Source of the DNA: Opitutia bacterium
Lineage (GTDB): Bacteria > Verrucomicrobiota > Verrucomicrobiia > Opitutales > UBA953
Assembly (NCBI GenBank): GCA_003569245.1
Contig: BGOM01000011.1
Coordinates: 124,001 to 188,000 of the forward strand
DNA: 64,000 nt
Reading direction: 5' to 3'
Shown: one piece after another, positions 61,974 to 64,000 of the stretch
Layout: every line of letters starts with the position of its first letter
How positions within the stretch are numbered: position 1 is the first letter of the stretch
Notes under the pieces: generated by a model
The model's database searches: none
Told to the model about the DNA's origin: nothing
The model's input: only the letters and a program-made list of their open reading frames with translations
Translations under genes and position numbers: made by a program

Positions 61974-62936
61974 TCAGAAAAGCAGATCGAGCTTGATGCC
62001 GCCGACGCCGTGCAGCGACCGCTGCGCCTCGAACTCGTGGGTGCGGACGGAAGTGTAGAGGGTGGTGGCGAAACGATGGAACTGGAAACTGTAGCCGACG
62101 GCGAGCTGGCCGACGACGGGCTCGCGGGGCACGCCGCGGCTCGTGCGGAAATTCCCGCCATCGGTCGCGTAATTGCTGACGACGACCTCGACCTGGGCGT
62201 CGGCGAAGAACCAGGCGGCCACCGGCGGGTCGGTGAGTTCCCCGCGCAGCCGTTCGACCGGATCGAAGGCCGGACTCTGCCGGATCGTGGTGTTGCCCCA
62301 GGATCGGCCGAGCCCCCGCCCCCACCGGACCTGGCCGCCGACGATGAATTCCGTGCGGATCGTGCCGAGCTCGGCGCCGGCCCGGACGATCAGGTCACGC
62401 AGACCCGGCCGGCCGCCCGGGAGCTCGAAGCGCTTGCGAAAATCCAGATTGAGGTTCGCGACGAGCTCATTGGGCTGCTGCGTCTCCCAGCCCGCGGCCG
62501 CAGGCACGCCGATCAGACGATGGACCGAGTTCTGGATCGTCGGGCCGCCGGCGGCGGGCCCCACCACGCCGAGCTGAAATTCCCAGACGAAGAGGACGTC
62601 GCGTCGCCCCCCGCGCTCCAGGACCCGGCCATGCCCATAGGAAAAATACAACGCCGCCGAGTAGGGCTGGTCGTCGAACGGCGGATTCGCGCTCACGGTA
62701 TCCGCGGGCGTGTTGATCTCCTGGGTCAACGCGGCGTAGAAGCCGTTCTCATGGTTGACCACCATCCGCAGGCCCTGGGTGTAATAGCGGTCCTGGTTAT
62801 CGGATGAGAACTTATCGTTCTCCTCGAGCAGCGAGAACACGCCGGCTTCGGCCCCGGTGGGAAAAGGCGAACGCAGTTCCACGGCACGGACCGGGCGGCT
62901 CGCGGCGAGCAGGAGGATCAGGAGGGTGGTTCGCAT
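61974..62936 (-). CDS. LpxR-like lipid A deacylase (DUF2219), outer-membrane beta-barrel
   Basis: This 320-residue protein has a signal peptide (LLILLLAASRPVRA) and the DUF2219/LpxR pattern. EENDKFSSDNQDRYYTQGLR carries the Asn-Asp pair and the threonine of the active site. DDQPYSAALYFSYG, GVVGPAAGGPTIQNSVHRLI with the histidine, and PAAAGWETQQPNE follow. LpxR removes the 3'-acyloxyacyl group from lipid A at the outer membrane. The ATG at 62936 begins the signal peptide. It heads a minus-strand group with ppx, SCO and the His-rich protein. Confidence 0.82.
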   Translation of the reverse strand: MRTTLLILLLAASRPVRAVELRSPFPTGAEAGVFSLLEENDKFSSDNQDRYYTQGLRMVVNHENGFYAALTQEINTPADTVSANPPFDDQPYSAALYFSYGHGRVLERGGRRDVLFVWEFQLGVVGPAAGGPTIQNSVHRLIGVPAAAGWETQQPNELVANLNLDFRKRFELPGGRPGLRDLIVRAGAELGTIRTEFIVGGQVRWGRGLGRSWGNTTIRQSPAFDPVERLRGELTDPPVAAWFFADAQVEVVVSNYATDGGNFRTSRGVPREPVVGQLAVGYSFQFHRFATTLYTSVRTHEFEAQRSLHGVGGIKLDLLF

Positions 62937-63004
62937 CCGACGGAGGGTCAGCAAAGCGGCGTCCGCATGGCGGGACAACGCCTTTCTGACTTGTTAAGGG
63001 AGGC

Positions 63005-64000
63005 ATGCCCAAGTATCTGACAGTCAGGATGTCCCACGCGCCTGCCAACCCGCCGCGGGCCCGGACCGAGGTCCTGGCCGACGGGTCCACCGTGATCGCC
63101 ATCGCGGGCGACTGGAGCGCACAGGTCGCCACCCCGGAAATCACCTTCAAGGGCGACCGCATCCGGCTGACCGCGGCGGAACTCGGCGGTTTCGACTCCT
63201 CCCTGCCCGCCTGGATCCATCGTCACTTCCGGCACGTCCGGCAGCTCGACCTGAGCGCCCTGCCCCGCCGGCTGCGCGCGCTCGTCGAACTGGCCGAGTC
63301 GAGCGTCTCGAGCGAGGTGGACGCGGAGACCCCCGGACTCCTGGAACAGTTCGGCGACTGGGGACTGGCCAGTTCCTCCTCCTGGGGCCGGGCCTTCGAG
63401 CACATCGGCGAGACCGCCAGCGCCTGCGGGCGCCTGCTCCTCGGGCGGGCCCGGGTCAACTGGCAGGACTTCTGGCTGCAGCTGCAGACCGCCGGTGTCG
63501 ACGCGCTCCCGATCGTCGCCCTGCTCGGCTTCCTCACCGGCCTCATCATGGCCTACGTGGGCCTCATCCAACTCCGGCAGGTCGGGGCCACCATCTACGT
63601 CGCCAACCTCGTCTCGCTGGCGATGACCCGCGAGATGGGCGCGCTCATGACCGGCGTGATCGCCTGCGGACGGACCGCGACCGCCTTCGCCTCGCAGCTC
63701 GGCAGCATGAACGTCAGCCAGGAGACCGACGCCCTGCGCGTCCTCGGACTCAACCCGGTCGAGTACCTGGGCCTGCCGCGCATCCTCGCCGTCACCCTGA
63801 TGGTCCCCTTGCTCGCCATCTTCGCGACCTTCGTCGGCGTGTTCGGCGGCATGGTCGTGGCCTGCGCCGGCGAGCTCAGCGTCAGCCAGTACCTCACGCA
63901 GGTGGTCGTCGCGATCAGCCTCAAGAGTTTCCTCGTCGGCGTCATCAAATCGGTCGCCTTCGGCTTCATCGCGGCGTGGGCGGGCTGCTACCGCGGCTCG
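63005..64000 (+). CDS. MlaE-family ABC transporter permease, 3' end cut by the window
   Basis: The frame is open to the last base (332 codons seen). About 130 N-terminal residues resemble a STAS-like domain (VLADGSTVIAIAGDW, RHVRQLDLSAL). The MlaE permease follows, with TAGVDALPIVALLGFLTGLI, YVANLVSLAMTREMGALM and the conserved VIACGRTATAFASQLGSM, then QETDALRVLGLNPVEYL. MlaE works with an ATPase and MlaD to move phospholipids between membranes. The other mla genes should follow beyond the window. AGGGAGG lies just before the ATG at unusually short spacing; a second ATG at 63029 is possible. Confidence 0.9.
   Translation, partial: MPKYLTVRMSHAPANPPRARTEVLADGSTVIAIAGDWSAQVATPEITFKGDRIRLTAAELGGFDSSLPAWIHRHFRHVRQLDLSALPRRLRALVELAESSVSSEVDAETPGLLEQFGDWGLASSSSWGRAFEHIGETASACGRLLLGRARVNWQDFWLQLQTAGVDALPIVALLGFLTGLIMAYVGLIQLRQVGATIYVANLVSLAMTREMGALMTGVIACGRTATAFASQLGSMNVSQETDALRVLGLNPVEYLGLPRILAVTLMVPLLAIFATFVGVFGGMVVACAGELSVSQYLTQVVVAISLKSFLVGVIKSVAFGFIAAWAGCYRGS

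Overview
The window is a gene-dense, GC-rich bacterial chromosome segment. It looks like a Verrucomicrobiota genome, most plausibly an Opitutales-like member. This placement is inferred. It rests on a Planctomycete/Verrucomicrobia-type heme-binding domain at the left edge, a Minf_1886-family protein beside hisC, Gram-negative envelope genes (lpxK, an LpxR-like lipid A deacylase, an MlaE-type permease, tatA), and many housekeeping genes scattered outside their proteobacterial operons. I see no insertion sequences, CRISPR arrays, phage genes, tRNAs or rRNAs. No gene-free stretch exceeds 300 bases.

Layout. 1-8738: end of a c-type cytochrome, a secreted S9 peptidase, two unrecognised proteins, metG, an isochorismate synthase and a frameshifted dtd. 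8786-18384: hisF, a CorC/HlyC-type membrane protein, nadB-panE, a lipoprotein, a HAD hydrolase fused to a DciA-like (DUF721) domain, a Minf_1886 protein with hisC, and an RmlD-like reductase with a lipoate-ligase-like protein. 18389-28440: mutS, a PIN-PhoH ATPase and a DUF971 protein on the minus strand; ybaB-recR-Rsm22-like and a frameshifted ppk1 on the plus strand; then lpxK. 28508-39099: panD with a class V aminotransferase, a type IA topoisomerase, an ABC transporter cassette with acylphosphatase, tatA, ribE, a DUF374 acyltransferase, a NUDIX hydrolase, a YgjP-like metallopeptidase and mazG. 39157-50413: trpC, rsmA, rimO, a SNF2 helicase, then the complete 2-oxoglutarate dehydrogenase set sucA-sucB-lpd. 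50414-59348: an SRP RNA gene on the minus strand, then one tight run of valS, nagB, a ROK-like kinase homologue, a PIG-L deacetylase, a sugar nucleotidyltransferase, a NahK-like anomeric kinase and a nucleotide-sugar epimerase. 59338-64000: a minus-strand group with a His-rich secreted protein, a SCO-type copper protein, a Ppx/GppA enzyme and an LpxR homologue, then an incomplete MlaE permease.

How the genes work together. The six genes after valS contain the enzymes to deacetylate, phosphorylate and deaminate amino sugars, and also to activate N-acetylhexosamines as nucleotide sugars. Polyphosphate metabolism is represented by ppk1 and a distant ppx. Four repeats with exact 11-base spacing precede ppk1 and resemble a Pho box. 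The lipoate-ligase-like gene could serve the lipoylated SucB.

Two otherwise well-conserved genes, dtd and ppk1, are each broken by one single-base indel whose correction restores the family sequence. Sequencing error and recent mutation are both possible. All nine convergent protein-gene junctions lie between a 20-base overlap and a 6-base gap. The only strong intrinsic terminator I found lies after lpd.
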